Shown piece after piece: positions 5,908 through 6,387 of a stretch of 6,387 nt of DNA. Position 1 is the stretch's first letter. Every line of letters begins with the position of its first letter. Below the pieces are notes generated by a model. It ran no database searches. It had not been told where the DNA came from and saw nothing but the letters and a program-made list of their open reading frames with translations. Source of the stretch: an uncultured Victivallaceae bacterium (lineage in GTDB: Bacteria; Verrucomicrobiota; Lentisphaeria; Victivallales; Victivallaceae); NCBI GenBank assembly GCA_934663655.1, contig CAKUKT010000160.1, forward strand, positions 1 to 6,387. The letters run 5' to 3'. The position numbers were made by a program, and so were the translations under genes.

Positions 5908-6387
5908 ATGAAACGGAGTTTTGAAGAGCGCCTGATCGAATGCGCGGGAGAAAACAATTTCCGTGCCGCCAGGCAATTGCTGAAAAACCGCCGACTGGTG
6001 ATCGCGTGGCGTGATGCCGCCGGGATTCTGCACGGCCGTTTCCGCGACGGCGCCGCCGTCGTTGACACCACCGTCGTCACCGGCGAACATCCGACCTCCG
6101 AATGCGACTGCCGTCATGACGGCGACGGCGGCATCTGCGAACACGCCGCGGCGCTGATCATGCATTCCGGACGTTTCAATCCCGCGCTGACGCCACCGCC
6201 GGAAGAACCGGCGAGCTACTACTCCGGGTTGCGCCGGGAATCCCTGCCGATGCTGATGGCGCGCGCCGGGCAGGGCATTTTCGACGCCTGCACATGGCAC
6301 GGGCGCGTTGCCGTGGTCTGCGGCAGCGGCAATAACGCCGGGGACGGCTATGTCCTCGCGGCGCTGCTTGCCGATGCGGGCGTGGAT
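5908..6387 (+). CDS. SWIM zinc-finger protein fused to YjeF_N / NAD(P)HX epimerase domain (partial, runs off right edge)
   Basis: The 160 visible codons are one open frame. Residues 1-90 look like a SWIM domain: a short basic helix (RAARQLLKNRR, 19-29), beta strands with GILHGRF (39-45), and then the zinc motif C66-D-C68, eight residues, C77-E-H79 followed by AAAL, the CxCx(n)CxH pattern of SWIM domains that bind nucleic acid or protein. A proline-rich linker (92-101) leads to LMARAGQGIFDA (115-126), then VAVVCGSGNNAGDGYVLAALLADAG (134-158 as a region). These are the first helix, strand and glycine/Asn-rich NAD(P)HX-binding loop of YjeF_N (NnrE), which converts R-NAD(P)HX to the S epimer for repair. 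The helix that usually precedes LMxRAG is short or diverged. The catalytic Lys/Asp region, and any NnrD dehydratase domain, lie off the window. The start is the ATG at 5908, with GGGAAG just upstream; the gene is transcribed divergently from the activase cluster. The domain calls are good; the purpose of the fusion is unknown. Confidence 0.8.
   Translation, partial: MKRSFEERLIECAGENNFRAARQLLKNRRLVIAWRDAAGILHGRFRDGAAVVDTTVVTGEHPTSECDCRHDGDGGICEHAAALIMHSGRFNPALTPPPEEPASYYSGLRRESLPMLMARAGQGIFDACTWHGRVAVVCGSGNNAGDGYVLAALLADAGVD

Noticed and set aside
5770..6300. Minus-strand frame of 176 codons
   Set aside because: Antisense to the SWIM-YjeF_N gene, whose plus-strand product has clear motifs, and it crosses both divergent promoters.

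Overview
The window looks like a chromosomal segment of a Gram-negative, probably anaerobic bacterium of moderately high GC content. The grounds are a LysA-type diaminopimelate decarboxylase, an oxygen-sensitive 2-hydroxyacyl-CoA dehydratase/activase-type iron-sulfur protein, C/G-rich third codon positions and sigma70-like promoters. The gene style recalls the PVC superphylum (Lentisphaerota or Kiritimatiellota), but that is only an impression; no rRNA or other lineage marker is present.

Layout, left to right. Positions 1-738 (minus) hold the N-terminal 246 codons of dnaA, cut by the window edge. A gene-poor stretch of about 600 bases (739-1345) follows. It carries a well-formed sigma70-like promoter for dnaA, AT-rich patches and a tight pair of DnaA-box-like 9-mers, so it may be the dnaA regulatory region or part of a replication origin. 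A compact minus-strand cluster occupies 1346-5703. In transcription order it is: a one-polypeptide fusion of a BcrA/HgdC-type ATP-dependent activase with an HgdB-like dehydratase domain; a small cupin (7 bases between them); lysA (32 bases); and tsaB (4-base overlap). A predicted promoter lies about 75 bases upstream of the first gene, and I see no internal promoter or convincing terminator.

A divergent intergenic region (5704-5907) separates this cluster from a plus-strand gene starting at 5908 that runs off the right edge. Its 160 visible codons encode a complete SWIM-type zinc-finger motif (CxC-x8-CxH), a proline-rich linker, and then the start of a YjeF_N domain (NAD(P)HX epimerase, NnrE) with the typical glycine/asparagine-rich loop. 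This fusion is the most unusual object in the window.

Most of the genes serve core functions: replication initiation (dnaA), the tRNA t6A modification (tsaB), lysine/peptidoglycan precursor metabolism (lysA) and nicotinamide-cofactor repair (nnrE-like). The activase-dehydratase fusion and the cupin are the accessory element. Nothing visible fixes the substrate of the fusion protein. I found no tRNA, rRNA, CRISPR array or mobile element.
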